A stretch of 64,000 nucleotides of DNA, taken from contig JAOANR010000006.1 in assembly GCA_030278955.1 (NCBI GenBank), positions 9,757,915 through 9,821,914 on the forward strand. Direction: 5' to 3'. The position numbers and the translations under genes were made by a program. The first letter of the stretch is position 1. Every line of letters starts with the position of its first letter. Shown here piece after piece: positions 23,282-35,425 of the stretch. The notes below the pieces were generated by a model that was given only the letters and a program-made list of their open reading frames with translations, was not told the origin of the DNA and ran no database searches. This DNA comes from Hygrophila difformis (lineage: Eukaryota > Streptophyta > Magnoliopsida > Lamiales > Acanthaceae).

Positions 23282-26200
23282 AAGTTAATGATTAATGATA
23301 AACAAAGCATTGTAGTTAAATAGTGTGGTAAACCATATAACAAGAACTTGGTAAATATCATATAGTATATGTGGTAAAACACATACCAATAGCGTTGTAA
23401 AGCGTATACCATAAACTTGGTAAACATCATATGGTATTTGTGGTAAACCATATTGGTATAGCATGGTAAACCACATACTAAGAATGTAATAGTGAATTGG
23501 ACGGTCCTGGGAGTAATTGGACGGTGCGTGCATGAACAGTCCCGCTAACCGTCTGTGGTATTTTGTGGTAAAGCACGTAAGGACAGCGTGGTAAACCATA
23601 CAATATAACTTGGTAAATTCTACATGGTATCTATGGTAAATCATATTTGTATAGTACTATAGTGTGCTAAACGACATATCAAGCACTTGGTAAATATCAT
23701 ATATTATATGTGGTAAATCACATACCAATACAGTGGTAAAACACATACTAATAACCTGGTGAACACCATAAGGTATTTATAGTAAAACACAAACACACAC
23801 CAACAGAGTGGTAAACCACATATCAAGAACTTGGTAAATTCCATATGATATATGTGGTAAACCAGAGACTAGTGGGACGAATCCTCAGTGGACGTCTCTG
23901 ATTTGCCGTGGTATTTAGTGTACAAATAAAATATTTTTCGTGGTAACTTACGTATGTGACATCTAGTAAGTGTCATTGTAACGTAGTGGTAGGCATGGAA
24001 TGATATCCATGGTAATCAATATAGGTTGAATACAGTAAAAATGAATATTGTGTGGTAATTTAAAAAAATATCCCCGTATATAATCCATTGAGGTTACCAC
24101 ATTCCTCTTGTGTGGGTTACCAAATCAAACTTATTTTAGTTACCACGTTTTTGTTATGTAGGTTACCATCTAAGCATATGCTGTAGGGTTTAGGGTTTTA
24201 AATATTATAGGGTTTAGGTTTTTAAGGTTGTAGGATTTAGGATTTTTTAAGGTCGTAGGTTTAGTGTTTTTAAGATTGTAAGGTTTAGGGTTTTTAAAGA
24301 ATTGTGTGCAAAGTAGTCGAAAAAGTTATGGTAACCTTATCCTAGACTTATGGTAAGCTATGTAGTATAGATATGGTAAACTACATAAGCGAACATGGTA
24401 AGTTTATCCGTTCGAGGGTTTATGGTTCAAAACCGAAGTCATTATTACGTCTAGATGAATTATGTATTATCCTATTATCTCAATTCATTAAAATTGTGAC
24501 CACCAGTGTAATTACTATGAATCCAAATGTATGTATATACATAAAAGAAACATATACATTCATATCTTACATTGCGTTCATTAGAAAAATCATCTATGTA
24601 CTCATAATAAAGTTCTAAATTTGTATCTATCTATCAATATCTTTATCCGATCGTATCTTACTATCATAATGGTGACTATAAATCGTAAATTATAAGTTTT
24701 TCTTTACTTACAATGTCAACATTACTTTGAACTCGTTTGTATTTTCGAATATTAGTATATGTTCTGAATATCATTACGAGAATCATCCATGTGCTCGTTG
24801 GTAAGTTCCAAATATGTATCTGTCTATCAATATCTTCAGTCAATTGTCTTTTACTATCGAAATGACCATGTGAAATTGTTGATTTGATGTTCATTCTAAA
24901 TTAGAAGGTCAATGTCACTTCGAACTCGTTTCTATTTCTGACTCATGTTATATGTTTCACTATATATAACATTCGAGATTCAACATTCATATCTTTTATG
25001 TTTTCTCTAAGTTTTATTCCCTCGTGGTAAGCTCATGTTAGAGTTGTTTCTTGTGGTTTTATTGAAACCACTATACCGTAATGTAAATGTGAATATCAAG
25101 AAACTTGGTAACCAAAACTTCAATCATGTGGTAAAGTTGTACAAGTAAGGATGGTAAATATTTATTGTCAGGTGTGGTAATGCATAAATGAGCTATATGG
25201 TAAACATTCCATTGAAGTGGTGTGGGAGGTGTAGACGGTTAAATAGACGGTCCTTTGGAAGCGTCCACTAGCCATCCTCATCTCATGAAATTATCGACAT
25301 TTTAACCTTATTCATTAGTGGTAAATGTGTAGTAATGGATTCGATAAAGATATATTCTCCGACGTGGTAATAGTATAGCCACAAAGATGGTAAAGAATTA
25401 TGAATCAATTTGGTAAATGTGTATTCGTATATATGGTAAAGCATTATACTCCTAGGTGGTAATTGTGTAGCCATACAAATGGTAAAGATTAATATCTCAA
25501 TGTGGTAAATGTTCAAGATATATATAGTAAAAATCATATTACTACTTGGTAAATGTTAGTGTTATATTGTGGTAATTTAATCCCTACTTTCAGGGAGGAT
25601 TTTTCTTGTACTCATGAACGGTCAATTGGACAGCTGGTTTTCACCGTCCTGTGACCGTTCCCTGTTAACTGAATCTAACATATCTCGTAGGGCGGTGTCC
25701 GGACACTCTCGTGTGGGCCGTCTGTCAATCTCCAGGACCGTCCCAACAAATTATCCGAAACTGGTAGTTTAGCACACTACACCAAATACGTTTACCAAGT
25801 TCTTTATTTGTGATTTACCAAGTTTTGCGCTTGTGTTTTACCAAGTTTGTGGTTTATGATTTACCAAGTTTATAGTTTGTGTTTTCCCAAGTTATAAGTT
25901 TGTGGTTTACCAAATTTAAATTCGTGGTTTACCAAGTTTCGGTTTTGTGATTTACCAAGTTTATAGTTTGTGTTTTACCAAGTTTCAATAATGTAGTTTG
26001 GCACAGTATATAATCGAAGTGATGTGGGAGTGGAGGACGGCCAACTGGACGGTGATTTGGAAGCATCCAGAACCGTCTACTAGCCCAAATGTGTGGAATA
26101 TTATTTCATGTATTGTTGTAAATGTGTATTCATATATATATATATATGTGGTAAAGAATTATACTCCATCGTGGTAAATGTGTAACCATATAGATGAAAA

Positions 26201-27230
26201 AAGAATTATAACTCAATATGGTAAATGGCTAAATGTGTAGCCAGGATCGTCCTCTGACCGTGCTTGAGCCACTGTATTGCTCAGTTATTTTTGACCTACC
26301 ACATACCATTTTTTATGCTTACAAGTTTTACCACATTACGCATACGAGGCTTACCACATAGGACGATTTACCAAGTCCAATCAATATAATTTACCACAAA
26401 TACATTATTGTATTTACCAGGTTATTGGTGTGTGGTTTACCACTTTATTGCTTTGTGCTTCACCACATATACCACATGTTATTTACCAATGTTCTTGATA
26501 TGTTTAGCACACTATATCAATATGGTTTACCACATATACCATATGGTTTCACCAAATTTCTAGAATATGGTTTACCACGTTGTTGGTATGTGGTTTACCA
26601 AGTTCCTTGGACGATCTTGGTGCGTCCGGACGGTGTTTTTGGGACTGCCCTTGGGCGTCCAAAATTGTCTGTTGCAACCAGTGCCTTCAGGACGGTCACC
26701 AGACGGTTTACGGACCGTCCATTTACCCGTCCAGATGGTATTTTTATTTACCACGTAGAATGAATATTGCTTACCAATTTTATGATATTTACCACGAACA
26801 AGCACGTGAGTTACCACAGACTACTTATCTCATTTACCACGTTATGCCTACCTGGCTTACCAAAGAGCAACATGTTGGTTTACCACGTTGTGGTTCTGCG
26901 GTTTACCAAATCTGGGCTATACTTGTTACCAACCATGGCTTATTTTTCAAGTGGTTGGGACGTTTCTGGTGAAGCTGGACGGTTATTGGTGAACCGTCCC
27001 TTGTCCGTCCACATATATCTGTTGCCACAGTACATCTGGGATGGTCAATGGACGGTGTATTGATCATCCATTTAACCGTCCATGCATTTCCATGCCATTT
27101 TCCAAGTTACCACATTTCAGATGTAAGTGCTTCTTACCAACTTATACTATTACAATTTACCACGTTTAACAATAACACTTTACCAACTTTCTTAAACCGT
27201 TCTTACCAAAATACACTAACCAAAAGCCAA
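23282..27230. repeat. TGGTAAA / TTTACCA inverted motif array (~4 kb)
   Basis: I count roughly eighty copies of the heptamer TGGTAAA or its complement TTTACCA, usually 20-40 bp apart. From 23326 to about 25575 nearly all read TGGTAAA. From about 25790 to 27220 nearly all read TTTACCA, often as TTTACCAAG or TTTACCACG. Two small inner blocks are reversed (about 24097-24168 and 26145-26226). The tightest part, 25790-25985, repeats every 26 bp or so. A second motif, GACGGT/ACCGTC, forms clusters near 23500-23570, 25236-25275, 25620-25745, 26035-26085, 26620-26735 and 26955-27085. Open frames here translate the repeat on either strand and show no domain. The layout resembles transposase-binding subterminal arrays of a large non-autonomous DNA transposon, but I found no terminal repeats or target duplication. 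Confidence 0.75.
24183..24297 (+). repeat. Degenerate telomere-like TTTAGGG stretch
   Basis: Imperfect GTTTAGGGTTTT units recur about six times, spaced by T/A-rich bases, inside the left half of the heptamer array. They resemble plant telomere repeat (TTTAGGG) but are neither contiguous nor regular, so this is an interstitial, decayed or chance telomere-like patch. Confidence 0.5.
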
Positions 27231-29378
27231 GTGCACATACCAACATCCTTGGTTTACACACCAACATCCACATTGTCAACATCCAAAATACAGAATATGC
27301 AAAATCCACCAAATTCAATTATCAAGGGATTGAATCTAGAACCAAGCTCCTCCTAGCAATGCATTCCTCAACAACTTCATCAACAAATCCAATAAATGAT
27401 GAATCAAATGTTTCTTCTCATTCCATATCTTCAAATGTTGAAACCTGTGCAGAGAGCAATGATTAGGAATAGAAAGGTGCTACACATGACAGCGCAAAAG
27501 CCACTACTATATGCTCTATTTCTCATCCTTCAGCAACATTCAATCCTTACCAAAATCACCGTTAGAACCTGAAGACCCTAGCAAAAATGCAAATTTCCCA
27601 ATCTTTCAAAAGGGTAATATTCTGTTTGGTAATAAACTCTCATTTTATTTTTCTTTTCTTTATAAATATTGAATCAGAAGGCAACCAATAAAATATCCCA
27701 TCAGTCAACACACACCCACGATGTCTGAAAGATTAAGGATATATGCCAATATATTGTCTTTCAACTAAAGCAGCATAGAGAATCAGGTAAACTATTGTTA
27801 AAGAAAATTCACTAGAGAAATGATTTAATTGGCCAAATAGAATAATTCAAAAAAAATTATAAAACATGGCATGATCAATCACAACCCTGTTTTTGTATAT
27901 TACAATCAATACAACAAAATCATCAATTGCTGCTTTTGAAAGGATGAGTAACAAAAGAGATGAATGGTATATACATTTATTATAGTTCTATTAGACATGC
28001 CTGCAAGATCCTTGTTAATTACAATTATATTAGACTTGCCTGCAAGATCCCTTGTATGAGAATTGCATAACACTAATATGTATCTCAAAATTTAACATTT
28101 TACACCATAATATTCATTATAACATTTCATCGAACACATTATGATCAATACAAACTTTCATCAAAAACATTACCCACACAACTTCTACAAATAACAATCA
28201 GTATATTGCCAGTTTGCCACAAAAAAACACAAATAATTCCAAAGATTATTTCCATCTCACATCACACCTTACACATAACCTAACCTAAGTACCTAACATA
28301 ACACATGCCCTAATCTAATTCCATCTTCAACCAAGAAAAGCAAAAAAATGAATGAAATTTCTCATTACCCGAATTGCTCTGCTCGGGCTTCCTCTTCGGT
28401 GACATTATTGCTTCTTATCTTGTGGAATTGTAGTTCTCAATACCTCTTCTTCCTCCTCTAGGGTTTGGTCGAAACTTTCCTTCAACAGCTTCACAGTGCT
28501 CGACACTTTTTTTTGTCCTCTTCGGTAGGCCTTTGTTAATGGAATGCAATTTCGGTGTTCTAGGCTTGGCCCTTTTCTTCTACGCCCTAGTTCCCTTCTT
28601 GGCTTTAACACAATTTCGGTGTTCTTTGTTCTCCACTCTTCGCGTCTTCTCCGTTTTCTCTCCCACTCTCGGCTCTCTTTCTCTCATTGATTGTTTGTTT
28701 CTGAATTAAGGATGCTTAGATTCTTAATTAGATTAGATGAGAATTTGTGGGGGTGTAATATCTGAGTCAAAATGGTTCATGGGGCTCAAAGTGTAAGAAA
28801 AATAGGTACAGGGCCATTTTTAAATGAAACAAATTCCAAAGGGGCTTGGGCCCTAATTATCCGAAATATCTAATCCATGAATATTGTCATGGATTATTTT
28901 CATCATTGTCGTGCTTGATGAAAATCACTAGCCCGAAAAATATTCTATATAAACGCATTTTATGCGTATAGGATAATCTTTTTTTTTTCTTTTTTTTTTG
29001 TGAACATGTATTAGGATATAATCTTCAAAAAATGAAAGAAGAAAAAACTTTTTATTTTTATTTTTATTGTATGTATATGCGGAGGTTATATCTATATAAG
29101 GCAAGAATGTTTATAATTTTTGAATTGATAGCATAATTATTTATTTATTCGTAGTTGGAGGGTGCTGTTATTGAAATTGTCATAGCATTCAACCTATGTA
29201 GATTAAAAAAGATATAATTATCATAGCACAACAACAATCCATTTTAGCAGCATACAATTTCAGAATGCTTTTCTGGGATGGTAGGTAAGATGTGTTTGTT
29301 AAAATTTGCCACAGAACCCAAAATTTTTGTTGAAATGCCGTAATGATATAAACACAAAGTTGTATCTTGCAAAATTAT
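27231..29378. other. Intergenic stretch with a possible minus-strand leader
   Basis: No gene is recognised. Between 28730 and 28360, read on the minus strand, a purine-rich leader-like sequence holds two copies of GAACACCGAAATTG, then a short Lys/Glu-rich open frame (68 codons without an ATG start), then ATGTCACCGAAGAGGAAGCC and a possible GTAATG donor. It looks like the 5' end of a gene or transposon transcript whose remainder I cannot find. GGGCCC/GGCCCA-type motifs lie just upstream at 28845-28855. Confidence 0.3.
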
Positions 29379-29380
29379 TA

Positions 29381-30388
29381 CTCCCTCCGTCTCACATAAC
29401 GTGTCCTGTTTGACTTTTTGACTATGAAACTCGGACACCCTCCTTTGGGTCGAGAATCGGCCTCGGACACAATTCTATCACGGACACGACACCGGACACG
29501 TGTCCGGCAACGACTCCGACGAGTGGACACTGAGTCGACTCTTTTTGAAGGAAGGAGTCGGCTTTGGACGAGGGAGCAAAGAATCCATGGTGGAGGATGG
29601 ACCATCTTGTTGGGAGGAAAATGGCCGCCGACGCAAGGAGGCGGTGGCGGCGCCGACTATTGAAAGTAAGGTGTGTAGAAATCGGAGATAGGAGAAGTTG
29701 TGCAAAGAAGATCCGATGATTGCTATGCTGGGAGAGTGGGAGGTAGGAGATGATGATGTTTACTGTTAGGGGCTTAGGGCACAAATGACTAATGGGCTAA
29801 TAAATATACTCCATTATATGGGCCTATAAAACCTGTATAACTAATGGGCTTAATAAAATAAATTAAAAAGAAAAGATAGGTCACTATCAAGCCCAATACA
29901 GTTTATAAAATTAAAAAACACCAGCTAGTCCCTATGACTGTGGGTGGAGATGGGAGAATGAAAAAAAATAAAGAAAAAGGCTTAAATAAATTAAGTGTCC
30001 AATATTATTTTTCGGACACTCCGAATCGTGTCCGTATTTTGAAAATGGTCAAGACACCTGTTTGACCGTGTCCCCGTATCCCCAAATTTTAAAAATTGAG
30101 TGTCGACTCTTCCGATTCCCGAATCGTGTCCGACACTCAAAACAGAGTCTGAGTAACATAGCTTTTTGATACTGTTCATTGTTCAGCTTTGACTCAATTT
30201 TATTGCAAGTATATATTTGGACAAAAATAGTCGAGCTGAGTCTTGTTAGAATTGTATGATCATGTAGTTTTAGAATATATATTTTATATAATTTTTCATT
30301 GTATATATTTTGAGATATTAACGATTGAAAAAGTGCATTGGATTGTGTGCAAAAGTCAAACAAGACAAGTTAAATGGGACGGAGGGAG
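29381..30388. mobile_element. Stowaway-type MITE interrupted by a hAT-like element
   Basis: The ends CTCCCTCCGTCTC (29381-29393) and GGGACGGAGGGAG (30376-30388) are near-perfect inverted repeats flanked by TA on both sides. Removing the 740-bp insertion and one 8-bp duplication leaves a 260-bp MITE, the same length as the other copies in this window. The core (GAATTGTATGATCATGTAG and ATATTAACGATTG) is shared with them. Confidence 0.88.
29422..30161. mobile_element. hAT-like non-autonomous element nested in a MITE
   Basis: Perfect 8-bp target duplications CTTTTTGA lie at 29414-29421 and 30162-30169. The inverted termini are CTATGAAACTCGGACAC and, on the opposite strand, CTATGTTACTCAGACTC, matching at 13 of 17 positions. 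Both flanks are packed with the subterminal motif GGACAC/GTGTCC (about ten copies). The GC-richer centre (29550-29770) is non-coding as far as I can see and may be captured DNA. No transposase is present. Confidence 0.85.
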
Positions 30389-30805
30389 TAGTATTTTATT
30401 ATTTGAATTAATCACAACCATTGAAATTTTAAATTGATAAATAATAGTAGTAATTGAGATTAGGGTATGTAGAAATCAGCCGCGGACAGGACTCTACCCT
30501 AACAAAAACCTAAAGTAGTAGAAATAGAGGGTAGCCATATTTGTGATTTGAAGCCAAGCCGGGAGCCGACTATACATATATAAGGCAGGAAGACCGAAGA
30601 CAGACGTACTATATAAGAGGAACTTTGATAGGCATTGGGAGCCAATTGCCAACAACCAGGACAAGAATACAACCCTAGACCTCTCTCATAACACACAACC
30701 CCACAACCCTTATGGCTTAATTTACAAATCAAATACTACTACTACTATCAAATCTCCCCAAAACTAGTACTACTACTAATTAAAATCAATCCTTCCTTTT
30801 CCCCC

Positions 30806-33800
30806 ATGACCAACCCCCCCGCTGTTTCCCCTTCTCCCTCCCCTTGGGGCACCCTCACGGAGCTCCTCCTCGCCTTCGCCGTCAGCCGCCATGGCACCGC
30901 ATCCTGGGACTCCATCGCCTCAGAACTCCAGAAACGGACATCCGACCCTTCTCTTTCAATCACCCCTCAAAATTGCCGCTCGAAATACCTAGACCTCAAA
31001 CGCCGCTTCCTCGCTCCAAATCATGATATCCTCGACGATAAATCAGACGCCGAGGCGTCCGCCCCTTTGCTCGACGAGCTCCGGAAATTGAGAGTCGCGG
31101 AACTCCGCCGAGAAGTGGAACGTTACGATCTAAATATCGAGTATTGTTTTACGATGCGATTGATTATTGGGAGATCCGAACGTGGGGGAAAAAAACTTTG
31201 TTGGAATGGATTGAGATTTTTAAATGATAAAAATAAATTAAGAAATAGGTAAGTAAAAAATTCACCGTGCGATTTGCTGTGTTTGTACAGGTCGTTGGAG
31301 TTGAAGGTGAAAAAAATGGAGGAGGAGCGGGACCGAAGCCTCAAAGAGGAAAGCGAGTCGGCGGATCTAGAGAAGAAAAGCGTGGGGAATACACGCGCCG
31401 AACCGGCGGCGGCCGGAGAATCCGTCGCCGGCGAAGAATTGGCGAAGGATGATCAATTGTCGGTGAACGAATCCAATTCTACAGATCTCAGAGTGGCGAA
31501 ATTAAAAGCCGGTGAGAAAGATCCGGAACCGGCTCCAACGAGCGACGATGATGTGCGGCTGAAGGGAACCGGGCAGGTGAGCGGAAAACCGAGTGAGTGC
31601 AAATCAGAACCGGATAGGAAAAGCGTACGCGCGGATTCCTGCAATGGAAGTTCGAACAGCAGCATACAGGCCAAGAGAGAACCGGAAAATAACTCGGTCG
31701 GTTTTTTAATTGAACCGGGGGCCGAGTCAGACGGCGGCGTAGAGGTGGAAAACTCGGATATGCAGAGTTCGGCAAGTAGATCGAGGAAGGGGGAGAGGAT
31801 TGATAAGCTGCATCGCGAGTGCGAACGCGAAGATCAATCTCGTGCCGTTAAATCCAAGTCTGCAGAATCGCAACCGTTGGTTGACTTCCTGCACTCTATA
31901 CGGGCTCACAAGTTCGGCTCTGTTTTCGAGCGGCGGCTCCGGAGCCAGGTGAATTCATTTATGTCCTGCAGTATTATTTTATTATTTACATATTTACATT
32001 AATTATTAAGGTAAGTTTTGTTTCATCATTATTCATCCGAATGGAAAACCAAAACAATCTAATGACAATGTGATAGTACATAGGGTGCCGAACTAAATTG
32101 ACGTGTTTTCCATACACATTTTCGTTTTAGGGTCGGTTTGAATCCAATCTATAATTCACTAGTCAACTTTAGCGCCCCGCAACTTTTTTAGTCCATTTTC
32201 TTTAGTTTTATTTTATTTTATTTTATTTTTGAGATAAATAAAGAGAAAAAAAAGACAAGGCTAATTAAATGTGTAGGGGCAAAATGGTCTGGGTTCTTGA
32301 CCCGTTGTAAAATTTTGTCACTTATTGTTTCGGAGAAACACGTTTTCGAAATTGAAGCACTTCTTCATACCTCATACTCCGAAACAAGAGCAGTCTGGCT
32401 GTCTTGTGCACTGATCGTCATGAATGTGAAAAGCTGCATTGCCCATTTTTATGTTTATTTAGGGCTGGCCATAAGATTTTGGTTTTGAATGCCGCATTCA
32501 CTGTAGGGCATGATGCCGCATCTACTTATAATTTATATTGTCGTTATTATATTTGTTTAATTTTAAATAAATGGGCCAATGGGGTAGGTACTCAAAAAGG
32601 GAATTGTCACAATGTGGTAATGGTGGCATTTGTGGCAAGATGAAATTAAGTACTCCTCTGTTTTGAATGGTTCTTCGTGTCGTGTCCATGAATATGACAG
32701 ACATCCTAGCTGAGCTTGTTCCAAGATCCATAGAGTTAGTAGAATAAAATCTATTCTAGACAAATAGTTGAACTGTGAAAGTATGCCGGATGTGTCATGG
32801 TTAAATATTTCATAGATGATCAATGTGGGCCATTTTTATATACCTGAGTAAATAAATCACAAGTGTACTCATCTGGCAGCCCTTTTGTTATTTTCCTTCT
32901 TTGCTTGCAGGAAACTCCAAAATATCGGAAGTTGGTTCTTCAACACATAGATCTGGAAACAATCGAAACGAGGTTGAAAGAAGGCTGGTACTCCGGCTCC
33001 TCAACCAAGTTCTTCCGTGATCTCCTCCTGCTCGTCAACAATGCTCTCATCTTCTTTGGGAGAAAGTTGCCCGAGGCCAAAGCTGCTATTGAGATAAGAC
33101 AACTCATTTCCAAAGAGATTAGTCAGCAAAATGCTAAGTCTATCTTTTCCTCTAGGAAACAAGTATCGTTGCATTCCCTGTCAGTTTCCAAGAAAGAAGA
33201 AACCAAACCTTCAGACTCCTTGGCGCTGAAGCCTAGGATATCAGGCTCCTTGATAGTATGTCGTAAGCGCAGTTCCATTGCGGCAAAGGCATCTGCATCT
33301 GATAAAAAGAAAGAACAAGGCTCTGTGCCTCCAGAGGGCACAAAACAACATTCAGAACAGTCTGGCAACTCGGATGAGCCTAAGATCACAAAGAAGCGAA
33401 CAAGAGATAGGTTGTTTTCTTCTTCAACCCCAACGGGCACAAAGAAAAGTGGCAAGAATGAATCTAACGACAACAATAAGAATTCCTTTGCAGAGTCACG
33501 GAAACAGCAAGGGAAGGGTGGATCATCGTCGTCTTCTCAGCAGGCCGAACCCAAAAATGATAACAAGAAGAACCAGTCTGCACCAGACTCAAAAAAACGA
33601 GGTGCAGCCAACTTCTTGAGCCGAATGAAGCAAGGCTCTTCCTCAAACAACGGTGCGCTTCTTGATGCCCTAAAGAACAGGCCATTAACCAGCGAGAGCA
33701 CGAGTTCCAAAGGAGGATCCGAGCTTAAGAAAAACGAGAATACCAAGCGTGGTGAGAAGAAAGAAGCTGCAACTAAGAAAATTACAAATTCGGAGACAAG

Positions 33801-33978
33801 TCAAGGGAAGGAAAAAGAAAAGGAGAAGGAAAAGGCTAGCCCCGGAAAGAGGAATGTGGGGAGGCCACCAAAGAGAGGAGCTGCGCCGCCTTCTGCAGTT
33901 GGCAAACGGGGCAGGGAAAAAGCCGAGATCGAAACTCCACCTTCAAAGCAGCCCAAGAAAAGAGCTAGGAAGTCATAG
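30806..33978 (+). CDS. SANT/Myb-like and bromodomain nuclear protein
   Basis: Three exons (30806-31140, 31291-31948, 32911-33978) join in frame to 686 residues. The N-terminus is a SANT/Myb-like module (about 12-75; WGTLTELLLAFA, SWDSIASEL, CRSKYLDLKRRF). A charged coiled coil (about 90-135) and a long acidic, disordered region follow. A bromodomain spans about 300-400 (DFLHSIRAHKFGSVFERRL, TPKYRKLVLQHIDLETIETRL, FFRDLLLLVNNALIFFG). The Lys/Arg-rich tail ends in KQPKKRARKS, a nuclear localisation signal. Bromodomains bind acetyl-lysine on histones, so a chromatin reader role is likely; the exact complex is unknown. The start ATG follows a C-run and opens directly into the SANT module. The family includes Arabidopsis At2g42150 and At3g57980, as I recall them. 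Exon 2 splits the bromodomain. Confidence 0.88.
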
Positions 33979-35425
33979 TGTTATATATAGCATATGGTAG
34001 AGGAGTTAAAATGATAGGAGATCAACATATGTATTTAGTAGTACATGAATTTATGTTCTTTCTTCATAGATTTACCCTTTTATATTTTTCAACATTAGGG
34101 TCTGATTTGTTTTTGCTTGTATTATGTAACTCATCATAGAAGGTTGAAGATTCACTCATGCACCACAATTTGTTCAGGCTATGGAGGAGGCCAGGGACAA
34201 GCTAAGGTTTCAAAATTCAGATTGTGCATGCTTTTCATGTCCTCTGGCAGCAATGTTTTGAAAACCATCTTAGTTACCAAATTGGAAAATTAACTCGGAA
34301 TATGGTCATTGGTTCGATTGTAGGGAAATTAACATTTGTATTGATGTATATTAATTAATACAGTATAATTAATAACCAAATGTCGAGGAAAGGCAGAGCA
34401 CTTAAAATATACATTCATTTGACTTTATACCCATATACTCATTTAAACTCCCTATCTATTTTCATCTAATATATCCAGTCAATTACTACAAATTTTGGGA
34501 ATTTGGGAAATCAATTTATTTTTTTTTTCTTCGCCTGCCCATGCCTACTATATATGCCATGCCGCATGTTATCAGACCATCCTCTTCGCTTAGAAAGCAA
34601 AGAGCCGATTATAGGCTCTGCTTCGGATTAGCTAGGTTTTACACACCCACCAACAGTCCAACACTACTGCAAACTGTGCCCGACCATCGAATGAAGTTTA
34701 CGGAAATGACGACACACAAACGGAGATGACAACGAGACAGACACAGGCACTACCACGGAGACACGACACACAAGTTTTTTCTTAGCTTGTGCAAGGAACA
34801 AGAGACAAACTAACCCCCAAAAGTTGGAAAATTAGAGACTGTGTATGTAGAACATAGAATAACTTAGAATTCGGCAATGACGTATAAGGTCAGATGTGTG
34901 TGGACCAAAAAAAAAAAAAAAAAAACCCAAGCTAAGGTGGGTACCCATTTTGTGGAAAGTTAACAGGCAGTGTTGACTGATGAGCATGTACAATTATGAC
35001 CTCATTGACATGTGAATTATAGTATACGCATTCTACTACTACTACTACTATAAGAAAAAATATACTGCTCCATATGAAAGTGTAATGTTACATAAAATAA
35101 AAGTTTAATTAGATAAAACGATAATGATTTAAAAAAATAAATCAATATTCTAGGAACATTATAAATCAACATTCTATCATTCATCAATAACATGATTGAA
35201 GCATGATCAGTCATGACAAACACTACTGTATCTGAAATTCTCAATGCATAATTCTTCCCACTGAATGCATACAAATAATACATACATACTTAGTATATAC
35301 TATATAAAATCCACCCACAGAATTAATTAGAAGTAATAACACATGAAATGAAACAAGTAGAAAACCTACATACAGTACAGACCTGAGACCACAAGAGTAT
35401 ATATATGTGTGTGTGTGTCATACTC
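33979..35425. other. Intergenic spacer
   Basis: The first 250 or so bases are a probable 3' UTR of the bromodomain gene. An A run lies at 34910-34924. I see no gene and no complete mobile element. Confidence 0.4.

Noticed and set aside
24183..24297. True telomere or chromosome end
   Set aside because: The repeats are imperfect, few and flanked on both sides by ordinary sequence.
25790..25985. CRISPR-like regular spacing in the TTTACCA array
   Set aside because: Repeats are only 7-10 bases, intervening bases are themselves similar, and the context is eukaryotic.
23282..27063. Open frames of 80-130 codons in the heptamer array on both strands
   Set aside because: Their peptides (recurring VYH, WFTT, LPH) are just GTGGTTTACCA-type repeats read in different frames; no domain or codon bias is seen.
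29418..29784. Overlapping frames of 60-120 codons in the hAT-like element
   Set aside because: Frames exist on both strands because the segment is GC-rich; no domain is visible and they cross the element border.
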